DNA of 64,000 nucleotides from an archaeon (GTDB taxonomy: Archaea > Thermoproteota > Nitrososphaeria > Nitrososphaerales > UBA183), in NCBI GenBank assembly GCA_021828185.1, contig JAKASI010000004.1, forward strand, positions 124,001 through 188,000, given 5' to 3'. Both the position numbers and the translations under genes were made by a program. A model generated the notes under the pieces. The model searched no databases. It saw only the letters and a list, made by a program, of their open reading frames with translations, and was not told the DNA's origin. Shown here piece after piece: positions 42,811-52,351 of this stretch. Position 1 is the stretch's first letter, and each line of letters opens with the position of its first letter.

Positions 42811-43782
42811 ATGAAGGGGAAGCTCAACGCAGCCGCAGTCATCCTCCGTCCTGTCATGGACACGTACATGGACTCCGCACTTGCGATTGTCGGGTGCTGC
42901 TCGAAGGGGATCGCCAGGTATTCGTGCGAGTACGACGTCTTGGTCGTGGGGGGCGAAAAGAGACCCTCGACTTCCCTTAAGATCGGGGACGACTACGTGG
43001 ACATCGAGTTCGCGACTGAGAAGGAGGCGCTGAAACCCACCAACCCCGAGCGCGCGATTTCGTTGGCCTTCGCGAAGCCGATCAAGGACACCTCCCTCGT
43101 GATCTCGACCGCGACCGCCGCGAGTTCGGCGACTCTGTCCGAGTCAGCAACGAAGGCGAGCAGGACCCGTCTCGCTTCAGCCCTGAAGGCGATCGGCAGA
43201 GCCGAGGTGGCCCTGGCCACGAAGACGACCATCGACGCGGACCTTTGGCTCCTGGCGTCCGCCTACGAGTTCGCATACGCTTCCCTCCTGTCGCGCGAAG
43301 TCCTCCCGTCGCCCAGCCATCTCCTTTCGCAGCTCAGGTCTGCGAAGGGGGCGCCGAAGACCTTCGAAGGGGTTTCCATGGGCGGGGGACTGGAAGCCGC
43401 CGGCCGCGCCGGGTGCGGAGCGAGACTCGAAGGGGTCGTCGTCCTCCATGACCTGCTGCGCGAAGGGTCGAAGTCAGAACCCGCACAACCCGAGTGGCCG
43501 AGCGTCAGGACCGAAACGGTCGCAGCCAAGGCCGGCGAGCTTGTCACACGCATTGAGCTGGCCGAGTGCTACTCCTTCCTGGGGCAGGAGCTGGTCGGTG
43601 CCCTCCTTGAGCTCCTGCGGCTCCACCCGAAGGCGACCCTCGCCACTCTGACTTCAGGAAAAGACAGGCTCCTGGGGGAGAGGCTGGTGAGACAGCTGGG
43701 GCTGGTGCGCACCGAAGAGGGGATCAGGGCAGGGCTGGAGGCGCTGAAAGGTCAGGTGAACCTCCTGGCAAAGAGGGCCTGA
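42811..43782 (+). CDS. Putative nucleotidyltransferase-fold protein
   Basis: A 323-residue protein. Residues 25-50 read like a degenerate polymerase-beta nucleotidyltransferase core: GCCSKGIARYSCEYDVLVVG, and then DDYVDIEF where the third acidic residue would be. The remaining 230 residues are helical, as in the helical bundles that follow such cores. The usual GS start of the motif is changed, so activity is uncertain. It is divergent from tfb and upstream of an XRE regulator. No specific family is recognised. Confidence 0.5.
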   Translation: MKGKLNAAAVILRPVMDTYMDSALAIVGCCSKGIARYSCEYDVLVVGGEKRPSTSLKIGDDYVDIEFATEKEALKPTNPERAISLAFAKPIKDTSLVISTATAASSATLSESATKASRTRLASALKAIGRAEVALATKTTIDADLWLLASAYEFAYASLLSREVLPSPSHLLSQLRSAKGAPKTFEGVSMGGGLEAAGRAGCGARLEGVVVLHDLLREGSKSEPAQPEWPSVRTETVAAKAGELVTRIELAECYSFLGQELVGALLELLRLHPKATLATLTSGKDRLLGERLVRQLGLVRTEEGIRAGLEALKGQVNLLAKRA

Positions 43783-43842
43783 CCGCGCGACCGCGTAGTT
43801 CGTCAATAGACTTATCTCTGGTTCTTTTCGCGACTAAGACCG

Positions 43843-44535
43843 TTGGAAGGCGCCGACAGCGACGCGCTGTCCAAGATAGCCGGAAACGTGGTAGCCAGCC
43901 CGGACCCAGGGCGTGCCATGAGGGCCTGGAGGGAGAAGCTCGGAATCAAGCAGAAGGCCCTGGCCGACGCGCTCGACATCTCGGCGTCCGTCCTCAGCGA
44001 CTACGAAAGCGGTCGGAGGCCCTCTCCAGGGGTCGGCTTCGTCCGCAAGTACGTGGTTGCGCTGGTCAGGTTGGACGAGAGCAAGGGGAGGGTGGTCTCT
44101 CAGCTGGTGGCGAGTGAGAAGGACGAGGCCATACTGTCCATCGGCGAGTTCCAGGAACCCATAGATGCGACGAGGATCCTGAAGGCCCTGGACGCGACCG
44201 TCCTGGCCGGGGAGCCCGACGGGGTCAGGCTGTACGGATACACGGTGGTAGACAGCATAAAGACCATCTACGCCCTTTCGGGGTTCGACTTCTACAGGAT
44301 CTTCGGGGCTACGACCGAGAGGGCCCTCGTGTTCACCAAGGTCGGGATGGGGAGGAGCCCCCTGGTGGCGATACGCGTCTCGCAGCTGAAGCCCAGGGTG
44401 GTCGTGATACACGGACCGAAGGAGGTGGACCCCCTCGCTGTCGAACTGGCCCGGAAGGAAGGGCTCGTGTTGGCGCTTTCGGGGGCTCCGACCGAGGAGG
44501 CCATGATCGCCGCCCTCTCGGCGTTCCGGCGCTAG
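43843..44535 (+). CDS. XRE-type transcriptional regulator with archaeal C-terminal domain
   Basis: A 230-residue protein. The HTH at residues 27-60 (WREKLGIKQKALADALDISA, SVLSDYESGRR) is canonical. The C-terminal domain (residues 100-225) has GYTVVDSIKTIYALSGFDFY and the repeated form of archaeal-type XRE regulators of the MJ0272/MTH type, which probably senses a ligand. The start is TTG 43843. It ends one base before the convergent glycosyltransferase gene. Confidence 0.85.
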   Translation: MEGADSDALSKIAGNVVASPDPGRAMRAWREKLGIKQKALADALDISASVLSDYESGRRPSPGVGFVRKYVVALVRLDESKGRVVSQLVASEKDEAILSIGEFQEPIDATRILKALDATVLAGEPDGVRLYGYTVVDSIKTIYALSGFDFYRIFGATTERALVFTKVGMGRSPLVAIRVSQLKPRVVVIHGPKEVDPLAVELARKEGLVLALSGAPTEEAMIAALSAFRR

Positions 44536-44536
44536 C

Positions 44537-45562
44537 CTACAGAAGCGACAGTATCTCGTCCGCTGCCTTCTTCTCGCCGGAGAAAGCGCGCGGCTGGGAC
44601 CTCTTGCCGAGATTCGCCTCGACGAGCACTGCCAGCCTCCTGGCGTCATCGCTGCTGTACCCCAAGGATGCTGCGTTCCTTTCCTGTTCCGCGTGGTGCC
44701 TGATCGGTATCGTTATGATCGGGGTCCCGGCTGCGGCAGCCTCATCGATGGTGCTCTTCCCTGCGGTGGACACCACCACGTCGGCTGCGGCGACCAGGTT
44801 CTGGTTGTCCCTGACGACCCCGAGGTCGAACACCCCGCCCCCCTGGATCTTCGCTCCCCTGTTCCCGGTTATCACAACCGGGAAATCGACCCCCTTCCCC
44901 CTCAGATCATCCACGAGGCGCAGGGCCAGCTCCCTCCCAGCCCCGCTCCCGCTCATGCTGACCAAGATCAAGGGCCCTTCGGGGAGGGCGTGCCCCCTTC
45001 GCGTCTCTTCCGGTGACATCGTGGGCGGCCTGACTATGGGACCGACGAACCTCCTGTTCCCCGAGTCATCACCCTCCTCCGTTATGACCAGGAGGTCCAC
45101 CGTGCTCTGAAGGCGCCTGTACCACCGCTCGACCCTCTCTTCGATCTTCCGGGCGACCCAAGACCTTGCGAACCCGAGTTCAAGCTCGTCCGATATGAAC
45201 ACCCGTTTCTCGCTTCTCCTTTCGGCGACCACGATTCCGGAGAACTCCTCGTCGCAGACCGCGATGTCATGGGGGTGGGAGTCGAAGAACCTCTCTGTCT
45301 TCGGGACCGTCCGCCTGTTCGCCAGCCACGACCTGACGTACCAGAGCGAGGCCAGCCGCATCTCCCCGTCGACGAACGACGGCACCGGGTCGTCGACGAT
45401 GTCCTCGACCCTCACCCCGCCCTCCCTGATGAACTCCGCGGCCATCCCGCCGGAGAACATCGAGACCTCCGCCCCCCTCCGTTCGAGCTCCTCCTTGAGC
45501 ACAAGGGCTCTCGTCGCGTGCCCGAGGCCGATGGGGCTCACGCCGAAGAGGATCCGAGGCAA
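44537..45562 (-). CDS. GT-B-fold glycosyltransferase (MurG-like)
   Basis: A protein of about 342 residues. The start LPRILFGVSPIGLGHATR has the glycine-rich loop of GT-B enzymes. Later LILVSMSGSGAGRELALRLV and DVVVSTAGKSTIDEAAAAGT, then PIRHHAEQERNA form the UDP-sugar site typical of MurG/UDP-GlcNAc transferases. TTG 45562 is chosen from the TATA box 27 bases upstream. It likely adds a sugar to a lipid or protein at the membrane. Confidence 0.82.
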   Translation of the reverse strand: MPRILFGVSPIGLGHATRALVLKEELERRGAEVSMFSGGMAAEFIREGGVRVEDIVDDPVPSFVDGEMRLASLWYVRSWLANRRTVPKTERFFDSHPHDIAVCDEEFSGIVVAERRSEKRVFISDELELGFARSWVARKIEERVERWYRRLQSTVDLLVITEEGDDSGNRRFVGPIVRPPTMSPEETRRGHALPEGPLILVSMSGSGAGRELALRLVDDLRGKGVDFPVVITGNRGAKIQGGGVFDLGVVRDNQNLVAAADVVVSTAGKSTIDEAAAAGTPIITIPIRHHAEQERNAASLGYSSDDARRLAVLVEANLGKRSQPRAFSGEKKAADEILSLL

Positions 45563-45584
45563 CCGGAGCGGAGCCCGCGGGCGC

Positions 45585-45594
45585 GTATTTAATG
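45585..45594. promoter_or_regulatory. TATA element between divergent glycosyltransferase and DUF92 genes
   Basis: GTATTTAATG is centred 27 bases from TTG 45562 (minus) and 53 bases from TTG 45642 (plus). The plus gene has GGAGG at 45626-45630 and would have a short leader, so the shared-promoter reading is weaker here. Confidence 0.45.
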
Positions 45595-45641
45595 CCGTGA
45601 GCGGAAGGGGTCTCAACCCCGATGCGGAGGAGCGCCCTCAC

Positions 45642-46457
45642 TTGCTGACAGTCACCGTTGCGGTCGTCGAGTTCTTCGTGGTGGTCGCCGTCGCCCTGGC
45701 TGCCGTCCTGCTCAACACCGTGGACGCGAGGGGGTTCCTCGCCAGCGCAGCAGTGGGGTTCGCGGTCATCTATGGAGGGGGGTTCCCCTGGTTCGTCATC
45801 GTCGGAGCCTTCTTCATCCTCGGCGTCGCCTTCACACTCTACAAGTACGGCTACAAGAAGGAGATCGGCGGCGCCCAGGGGAAGGGAGGGGCGCGCAACT
45901 GGCCGAACATCTTGGCCAACGGAGGGCTCGTGTCGGTGATCGCCGTCTGGAACTTCTTCTCGCCGGGGGCGCCCCTCGCCGCCATGTTCCTTGGCGGGAT
46001 CTCGGCATCGGCAGCCGACACTGCGGCAACGGAGATTGGGCTACTGAGCCGGAGCCAGCCCAGGCTGATCACCCACCCGTCAAAGGTGGTCTCCCCCGGG
46101 ACTTCGGGAGGCGTCTCCCCCCTCGGATTCGTCGGGGCAGCGTTCGCCTCGTTGGTCATAGGGGCGATGGGGGCTTCGCTTGCCATCCTGACGGATCCGT
46201 ACGTCCTGGTCCTGGTCTGCCTCGTCGGCGGGATGTTCGGGGCAGTCGTCGACAGCCTCGTCGGGGCGGCGGTTCAACGGAAGGGGTACTGCGTGGTCTG
46301 CCACAAGCCCACCGAGGCGGTCAGGCACTGCGGCGAAAGGACCGCCATCACCCGCGGGTCCCCCTACGTCGAGAACAACATCGTCAACGTCCTTTCGACG
46401 GTCGCCGGCGCCGCAGCCGGACTGGCTGTTCTTACCGCCCTCACCCCAGCATTGTAG
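45642..46457 (+). CDS. DUF92/TMEM19-family membrane protein
   Basis: A protein of about 271 residues with six to seven helices. Motifs of the family include AAVGFAVIYGGGFPWF, ADTAATEIGLLSRSQPRLI, SPGTSGGVSPLG and a central-to-late DSLVGAAVQRKGYC. Relatives include plant phytyl-phosphate kinase VTE6, so a polyprenyl-phosphate kinase role is possible. TTG 45642 with an upstream GGAGG is the likely start. Confidence 0.8.
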   Translation: MLTVTVAVVEFFVVVAVALAAVLLNTVDARGFLASAAVGFAVIYGGGFPWFVIVGAFFILGVAFTLYKYGYKKEIGGAQGKGGARNWPNILANGGLVSVIAVWNFFSPGAPLAAMFLGGISASAADTAATEIGLLSRSQPRLITHPSKVVSPGTSGGVSPLGFVGAAFASLVIGAMGASLAILTDPYVLVLVCLVGGMFGAVVDSLVGAAVQRKGYCVVCHKPTEAVRHCGERTAITRGSPYVENNIVNVLSTVAGAAAGLAVLTALTPAL

Positions 46458-47904
46458 GATACTTCACGAGAGAACCGATCTTCGCGGCCAGCTCCTTGAC
46501 CTGGACCCTCTCCTGGGCCCTGGTGTCCCTGTCTCTCACTGTAACAGTCCCGTCCCTGAGGGTGTCATAGTCGACCGTGATGCAGGCGGGGATGCCAGCC
46601 TCGTCTGCCCTGGCATACCTTCGGCCGATGGCCCCGGATTCGTCGTAGAAGACGTCGAACCCGTCCCTCAGCGCCGAAAACACTTCCTTCGCCTTCTCCT
46701 GGAGCCCGTCTTTGTTCACCAGAGGGAAGACCCCCGCCTGGATCGGCGCCAGGTATGGCTTCAGCGTCAGGACTCTCCTCTCCCCCTCCCCCTTCAGGGA
46801 GATGGCCATTATGGTGAAGACGCTCCTGTCGATCCCCATGGAGAGCTCGAAGACGTGGGGGAGGACCTTCTCCCCGTCGTCGTCGACAGTGAAGTTCGTC
46901 CCGCTGACCCTCGCGTGCCCGCCGAGGTCGTAGTCTCCCCTGTAGTTGCAGGCGACGTGCTCAACCCACCCCAGGGTCTCCTTGATCTCGAGGTCATAGG
47001 CTGCCTTCGAGTAGAAGGCTCTGTCTTCGTCGGAGAGGACCCTGAAGCGGATATCCCCTGGCGAGACTCCTGCGGCGACGTAGAACTCCTCCATGAGGGC
47101 GAGGTAGTGCCCCGCCAGCCCGTGAGGGAGGACCCCCTTCGCGGTCGCCTCCGCCACGGTCGTCTTGACGTCGCTCCCGTCGGAGAGCCTGAACTGGAGG
47201 CTCTTCGAGGCCGCCCAGGCGTACCTCTCGTCATCCGCCTTCTTCGGGTTGAAGAAGACCTCCACCTCCGCCTGGTTCAGCTCCCTCAACCGGATGAGCC
47301 CCTGCCTTGGGGCGATCTCGTTTCTGAAGCTCCGTCCCACCTGCGCCATCCCGATCGGCAGCTTCGCCCTCTGGGTCTTGAAGAGCAGCGGGAAGTCGAC
47401 GAAGATGCTCTGGCAGGTCTCGGGACGGAGGTACGCCTCCTCACCCGCGGGCCCTATGCCGACCCTGAACATCATGTTGAACCTCGCGGTCCCGCTCAGC
47501 TTCGACCCGCACTTCAGGCACCTGACCCCCGACTTCTCCATCAGAGAATCGTAGTCGCCGTCCGCCAGCTTCTCAGGGACCGCCCTGCCGGTCTTGTCTT
47601 CGATCAGCTTGTCCGGCCTGAACACGGAGCCGCACTTCGAGCACTTCACGAACGGGTCTGTGAAGTTGGCTATGTGCCCTGAAGCCTCGAACACGGGCCT
47701 GGGGAGGATCTGGGCTCCGTCGATCTCGAGCATCCCGTCGCGCTTGACTATCTTCCGCCTCCAGAGCTCCACGAGCCTAGCCCGCAGAGCAACTCCGAGC
47801 GGGCCGTAGTCCATGAACCCGGCCGGGGTGTTGGGATAGCTCTCTGCTGTCCTAAAGAAGAACCCCCTCTGCTGAGCCAGCCGCACCACGTCGTCGAAGG
47901 ACAT
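46441..47904 (-). CDS. glyS: Glycyl-tRNA synthetase, archaeal/eukaryotic alpha2 type
   Basis: A 487-residue class II enzyme. TAESYPNTPAGFMDYGPLG near the start, the motif-2 region AQVGRSFRNEIAPRQGLIRL, and the motif-3 region FELSMGIDRSVFTIM are present. A zinc-ribbon insert is formed by CSKCGSVF and CLKCGS. The C-terminal anticodon-binding domain (PIQAGVFPLVNKDG) is complete. Length is at the short end for archaea. It overlaps the convergent DUF92 gene by 17 bases. Confidence 0.96.
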   Translation of the reverse strand: MSFDDVVRLAQQRGFFFRTAESYPNTPAGFMDYGPLGVALRARLVELWRRKIVKRDGMLEIDGAQILPRPVFEASGHIANFTDPFVKCSKCGSVFRPDKLIEDKTGRAVPEKLADGDYDSLMEKSGVRCLKCGSKLSGTARFNMMFRVGIGPAGEEAYLRPETCQSIFVDFPLLFKTQRAKLPIGMAQVGRSFRNEIAPRQGLIRLRELNQAEVEVFFNPKKADDERYAWAASKSLQFRLSDGSDVKTTVAEATAKGVLPHGLAGHYLALMEEFYVAAGVSPGDIRFRVLSDEDRAFYSKAAYDLEIKETLGWVEHVACNYRGDYDLGGHARVSGTNFTVDDDGEKVLPHVFELSMGIDRSVFTIMAISLKGEGERRVLTLKPYLAPIQAGVFPLVNKDGLQEKAKEVFSALRDGFDVFYDESGAIGRRYARADEAGIPACITVDYDTLRDGTVTVRDRDTRAQERVQVKELAAKIGSLVKYPTMLG

Positions 47905-47950
47905 GCTTTGTCGCCGGGCCTGGCGGTCTCCGGATATATGCTATCCGCGC

Positions 47951-49273
47951 CTATTCAGGAGAACGGACGGGACGCTCCCCGCCCGCCTCGTCTGGCTGCG
48001 CGCCCGCGCGAGCCTCTTCCTCGATCGGTTGGGGTTCGGGCTGGCGCGTCTCGTCGAGGACCTCCTCGAGGGTGGGCGAAGGGCCCACAGACCGCCAGCC
48101 GATCTTGATGACGTAGGGAGAGAGGAAGGTGGTGAACACCGTTATGACTCCCAGCATGGGGAGGAGGAAAGAGCTCGCCACCCCCACATCGATCCCCCCC
48201 TTGGCCACCACCAGGCCGAGTTCACCTCCCGAAGCTGACAGTCCGAAGGCCGCCCGTACGGCGACCGACGGGCTGTACTTCAGGGCCCTCGAAGTGAGCA
48301 GTACAGACATCATCTTCATCGAGATGGAGACAAGAACGAGGATGAGAGCGGGCACTATGAACAGGGGGATCTCGGTCACATTCATGAGGGCGCCCATGGA
48401 GACGAAGAAGAGCGCGGCAAACATGTCCCGCAGCGGGGTGGCTATGAACTTCGAGACCTCGTGGTAGTCGGACCTTGCGACGAGGACTCCGGCTATGAAC
48501 GCCCCTGTCGCAACAGAGATCCCGATAAAGTCCGCAATGATCGACATGCCGAAGGCGACGCCGAGCATCGCGAGGACCATGATCTCGTCGTTCTGAAGCT
48601 TGCCGATCCAGTTGATCATCCTGGGCACCACGAGCCCGCCCACGACCAGCGACCCCGCTAAGAAGAGGCCCACCAGCCCGAGAGACAGGGCGAGGGCAGG
48701 AGCCGACGGCTCTCCGACGGAAGCGATAGACTGGAGGACGGCGAGTATCATCAGGACCATGACATCCTCCACGATGGATATGGACACCACGAGGGTGGCC
48801 GCGTCATCCCTGAGCACTCCGAGCTCCGTCATGACCTTGGACACCACCACCGTGCTGGTCACCGTGATGGCGAGGCCGGCGAAGAGAGCGTTGTAGAGGG
48901 TGAAATTCAGCGCCAGCCCGACCAGACCGCCGGCAACGAAGGTCCCCGAAACCTCGACCGCCGCTATCGTGGCGATCCTACTGAAGCGGCCGGCCAATTT
49001 CTCCACGGGGAATTCCAGTCCGACGACGAAGAGGAGCATGATGACGCCGACCTGGGCCAGCTCGTTGACCGAATTCGGGTTGAGGATCAGGTTTCCCGGC
49101 CAGGTGCTCGGTCCGATGAGAATCCCGGCCGCGATGTACCCGATTATGAGCGGCTGCTTGAGCTTCTTGAACGCCAAGGCCATGAGCGCGGAGACGACCA
49201 TGATCACAGCGAGGTCTCGAATCAGCTCGTACCCCACAATGGCGGCCATCTTGTCACCTGCGCCTTCAGACAT
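47951..49273 (-). CDS. CPA2-family cation/proton antiporter (KefB/NapA-like)
   Basis: A protein of about 440 residues with 12-13 helices. The region PLIIGYIAAGILIGPS, the helix with VISVATGAFIAGVLVARSDY containing a transport-type acidic/Ser pattern, and PLRDMFAALFFVSMGAL are family features. There is no C-terminal TrkA-N domain, so regulation by NAD is unlikely. ATG 49273 is used; the longer frame from 49321 adds a poorly conserved stretch. Confidence 0.88.
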   Translation of the reverse strand: MSEGAGDKMAAIVGYELIRDLAVIMVVSALMALAFKKLKQPLIIGYIAAGILIGPSTWPGNLILNPNSVNELAQVGVIMLLFVVGLEFPVEKLAGRFSRIATIAAVEVSGTFVAGGLVGLALNFTLYNALFAGLAITVTSTVVVSKVMTELGVLRDDAATLVVSISIVEDVMVLMILAVLQSIASVGEPSAPALALSLGLVGLFLAGSLVVGGLVVPRMINWIGKLQNDEIMVLAMLGVAFGMSIIADFIGISVATGAFIAGVLVARSDYHEVSKFIATPLRDMFAALFFVSMGALMNVTEIPLFIVPALILVLVSISMKMMSVLLTSRALKYSPSVAVRAAFGLSASGGELGLVVAKGGIDVGVASSFLLPMLGVITVFTTFLSPYVIKIGWRSVGPSPTLEEVLDETRQPEPQPIEEEARAGAQPDEAGGERPVRSPE

Positions 49274-49434
49274 CGGAGGCGAAGCGTAAGAATGTATTGG
49301 ACGTGAAATCTCTATTGGCACCTGCCCGGAGCCTCCGCGGACCAGTTGTTCCGCCTGGTCGGTTTACGAAGTCGCGCGCCAGGATGGTCCGTCATGACCT
49401 GTCCCCGAAGACAGCCCGGGAGGATGCCGCAGGC

Positions 49435-49824
49435 CTAGGTTCCGACCACGAACTTGTACCCGTAGATTATCTGCCCGGACTCCCCGTCCACCCTCGCCCG
49501 TCTGATCGTCGCCCTGACTTTCGCGCCCGTCTTGATCGCGTCTTCTGGGGAGTCCACGATCTGCGTGAGTATCCTGGCGCCGTTGTCGAGCCTGACCACC
49601 GCGAGATACAGCGGGGTCTGGGCCTCGTACCCCGGAAGCGGTTCGTGCAGTACGGTGTAAGTCATGACCTTCCCCGTCCTCGGCATCTCCTTGTCCACGA
49701 TATGCTCCGAGCCGCACCCTCTGCACTGGTAGACCGGTGGGAAGAACTCGTCACCGCAGTCCTCGCACTTGCTTCCTATCAGCCTGTAGTACCTGTCCCG
49801 GATCCTCCACTGCTGTATCCCCAA
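49435..49824 (-). CDS. DUF35 OB-fold zinc protein of the HMG-CoA operon
   Basis: A 129-residue protein. A rubredoxin-like zinc ribbon (CEDCGDEFFPPVYQCRGCGS, residues 19-38) precedes an OB fold (KVMTYTVLHEPLPGYEAQTP onward). In archaea this protein bridges thiolase and HMG-CoA synthase and lets acetoacetyl-CoA pass between them. It directly follows the thiolase gene with no gap, which matches the three-gene archaeal operon. Confidence 0.92.
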   Translation of the reverse strand: MGIQQWRIRDRYYRLIGSKCEDCGDEFFPPVYQCRGCGSEHIVDKEMPRTGKVMTYTVLHEPLPGYEAQTPLYLAVVRLDNGARILTQIVDSPEDAIKTGAKVRATIRRARVDGESGQIIYGYKFVVGT

Positions 49825-50988
49825 CTACGCCGCCCTCGCGAAGACGTGCACGGCGCTCGTCGAGTCTACCCCTCCGATGTTCTGGGTGGCCGAGTACTCC
49901 GCCCCCTCCACCTGGTTCTTCCCTGCCTGGTCCGTGAGCTGCAGGTACGACTCCGCGACCTGATACATCCCCGTGGCCCCAACCGGATGCCCCCTCGCCT
50001 TCAGCCCTCCGAAGGTGTTGATGGGAAGCTCTCCGCCCTTCGAGTACTTGCCTGCCTTCGCATCCCTGGAACCTTCCCCGCGCTTCGAGAACCCCATGGC
50101 CTCCAGAGACAGGGCCCCCACCACCGAGAAGGCATCGTGGACCTCCACGAAGCTTAGCTTCTTGGGGGCGAGCCCTGCCTGTGCCATGGCCCCCTTGAAC
50201 GCATCCTTCGTCGCCTTGAAGTCGAGCATGTCAGCCCGCTCATAGATCGAGAAGTCGTTGGTCGCTATCCTCCCGCCGAGTATCTCGGCCATCTTGCTCC
50301 TGCTCCCGGCCGCGGCGTTGTCGTTCACGATGAGCGCAGCCGCTGCTCCGTCTCCCACCGGCGCGCAGTCGAAGAGCCTCAGGGGGTCAGCTATCATCGC
50401 CGACCTGCTCACCACCTCGGGGGTGATCGCCTTCCTGAACTGGGCGTGAGAGGCGGTGACCGCGTTCGCATGGTCGATCACCGGGATCGAGCTCAGCTCG
50501 TCCCTGCTGACGTCCAGCTGCTCCATGTAGTATCTCGCGAGGAGCCCATTGAGTGCTGCGAAGGTCGCCCCCACGAACTGGGTGTAATCTGCCGACTCGG
50601 CCATGGCGAGCGCCTGCGAAACCTCGTCGGGCTCGATGTCTCGCATCTTCTCCACCCCGACCACGAGAGCCGAATCGATGGCTCCCGAACGGACAAGGTT
50701 GTACCCCACGTCGAATGCGGTCCCGCCCGAGGAGCAGGCTGCTTCCACCTTGTATGCTGCGGTCCCGGCCATCCCGAGCCCGCTGGCCAGCATGGACCCC
50801 AGGTGCTCCTGGCTCGCCCCGACCGCGCTGAACATGTTCCCGACGATTATCTGGTCGGGCCTCTTCTTCCCCAGCCCCTTCAGGGCCCCCCTGGCCGCCT
50901 CCACCGAAAGGTCGAGGATTGACTTCCCCCAGTGGTCCCCTATGGGGGTGAACCCCACGGAGGTGACGTACGCCCTTGTCCTGGCCAC
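49825..50988 (-). CDS. Acetyl-CoA C-acetyltransferase (archaeal thiolase)
   Basis: A 387-residue thiolase-fold enzyme condensing two acetyl-CoA. The nucleophile is in VEAACSSGGTAFDVG, with HDAFSVVGALSLE and the GHPVGATG loop. Start GTG/ATG near 50988 gives ARTRAYVTSVGFTPIGDH, normal for the family. It is between the HMG-CoA synthase and OB-fold genes and shares the complex with them. Confidence 0.95.
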   Translation of the reverse strand: MARTRAYVTSVGFTPIGDHWGKSILDLSVEAARGALKGLGKKRPDQIIVGNMFSAVGASQEHLGSMLASGLGMAGTAAYKVEAACSSGGTAFDVGYNLVRSGAIDSALVVGVEKMRDIEPDEVSQALAMAESADYTQFVGATFAALNGLLARYYMEQLDVSRDELSSIPVIDHANAVTASHAQFRKAITPEVVSRSAMIADPLRLFDCAPVGDGAAAALIVNDNAAAGSRSKMAEILGGRIATNDFSIYERADMLDFKATKDAFKGAMAQAGLAPKKLSFVEVHDAFSVVGALSLEAMGFSKRGEGSRDAKAGKYSKGGELPINTFGGLKARGHPVGATGMYQVAESYLQLTDQAGKNQVEGAEYSATQNIGGVDSTSAVHVFARAA

Positions 50989-50996
50989 CGGATCGC

Positions 50997-52031
50997 CTAC
51001 TTCTGCAGGACGTCCCTGAACTTCGTGTAAGTGGAGTAGTCGATCCTGGTGCTCCTCTCCATCATCGACTTCACAGTCGGGTTGATCCCTCTCTTCTTTG
51101 TAATCCCCTCGAGTACTTCGATGCAGAACGCGTCCGACCCGGCCCCCGACCCGAAGCTCGCCACCAGGACCTTGTCCCCCGGGTGGGCCTCATCGAGGAC
51201 CGCCGCGAGACCGATTGGAGAGCTCCCCGCGTAGGTGTTCCCTATCATCGGGTTCAGCAGCCCTGTCTTGATCTGGTCCATGGTGAAGCCCAGCCTTGTC
51301 GCCACCTCGACTGGGAACCTGGGGTTGGGCTGGTGGAACACAGCATACTTGAAGTCTGACGGCTTGTGCCCAGTCTCCTTGAAGAGGGTCCCGACCGAGT
51401 TCTCGATGTGAGTGAAGTAGGCAGGCTCCCCGGTGAACCTCGAGAGGTGACGAGGGTACAGCTCGTGGGCCCGGCGCCAGAAGTCCCCGGTGTCGGAGAC
51501 GTAGGACGTGCTGCAGTCGATCACCGCCACCGCCGACCTGTCCCTCTTCCCGATGACGTAGGCTGCCCCTCCGCTCGCAGCGGTGTATTCGAGGTCGTCC
51601 CCCGGCCTCCCCTGGGCCGTGTCCATCCCAATCGCGAGACCTGCATCTATCATTCCTGACCCGACCAGTCCTGTGACTATCTGCATGGCTTCGGTCCCAG
51701 CCTTGCACGCGAACTCGAGGTCGGCAGCGAGGGTGTGGTGCTGCCCCAGAGCCTGGGCCACGATGGTGCTGGTCGGCTTGACCGCATACGGTTTCGACTC
51801 GGTCCCGACGAAGATCGCCCCCAGGTTCTCTATTCCCGCCATGTGCACGGCCATCCGGCCGGCTTCGATCGCCATGGTCGCAGTGTCCTCGTCGGCCCCG
51901 GCGACTGCCTTCTCTACATTCGGCCCGGACCCTCCGCCCTTCCAGACCCTGGCGACCTCGGTGGTCGGGAGCCTGTAGTATGGGACATAGGCACCATAAC
52001 CGAGGATGGCGGCACGCTCCTTGCTCTGCAT
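50997..52031 (-). CDS. Hydroxymethylglutaryl-CoA synthase, archaeal type
   Basis: A protein of about 344 residues making HMG-CoA for mevalonate and isoprenoid lipids. The N-terminal GYGAYVPYYRLPTTEVARV, DEDTATMAIEAGR with the acidic catalytic residue, the nucleophilic Cys in EFACKAGTEAM, and FHQPNPRFP with the catalytic His fit the family. ATG 52031 is preferred over TTG 52040; a TATA-like GATTTAATTA lies 40-50 bases upstream. Confidence 0.95.
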   Translation of the reverse strand: MQSKERAAILGYGAYVPYYRLPTTEVARVWKGGGSGPNVEKAVAGADEDTATMAIEAGRMAVHMAGIENLGAIFVGTESKPYAVKPTSTIVAQALGQHHTLAADLEFACKAGTEAMQIVTGLVGSGMIDAGLAIGMDTAQGRPGDDLEYTAASGGAAYVIGKRDRSAVAVIDCSTSYVSDTGDFWRRAHELYPRHLSRFTGEPAYFTHIENSVGTLFKETGHKPSDFKYAVFHQPNPRFPVEVATRLGFTMDQIKTGLLNPMIGNTYAGSSPIGLAAVLDEAHPGDKVLVASFGSGAGSDAFCIEVLEGITKKRGINPTVKSMMERSTRIDYSTYTKFRDVLQK

Positions 52032-52123
52032 CAGGTGCAAAATCGTTCAGGCGGCCCCGATGAGATGAGTAATTAAATCGTTGTGTTTGACTTCGCCTAT
52101 CGACGAACCACGTCGGCCCTTCA

Positions 52124-52321
52124 TCAGATGGCCTTGATCTGCTTGACGACCGCGGGCCGCGCCTTCCGGAAGACCCGGTAACCGCAGATGCACTTTACCT
52201 CTGGTAGCTTCGAAAGTTCTTCCTGCGTCGTCTTAGTCCCGCACCTTACGCACTCGTAGACCGCCCCGGTGAAGACCTTTGTGGGCGCAGGCTCCTTGGG
52301 TGGCACCGGTTCTGAGCTCAA
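52124..52321 (-). CDS. rpoP: RNA polymerase subunit Rpo12 (RpoP)
   Basis: A 65-residue protein with YECVRCG, CICGYRVFRKARP and a basic end, the Rpb12/RpoP zinc pattern. The N-terminal 15 residues are Pro-rich and disordered. It joins the Rpo3/Rpo10 assembly platform. The start is TTG 52321. Confidence 0.85.
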   Translation of the reverse strand: MSSEPVPPKEPAPTKVFTGAVYECVRCGTKTTQEELSKLPEVKCICGYRVFRKARPAVVKQIKAI

Positions 52322-52351
52322 ATCAGAAATCGGCCGAGAACCCTCGTATTT

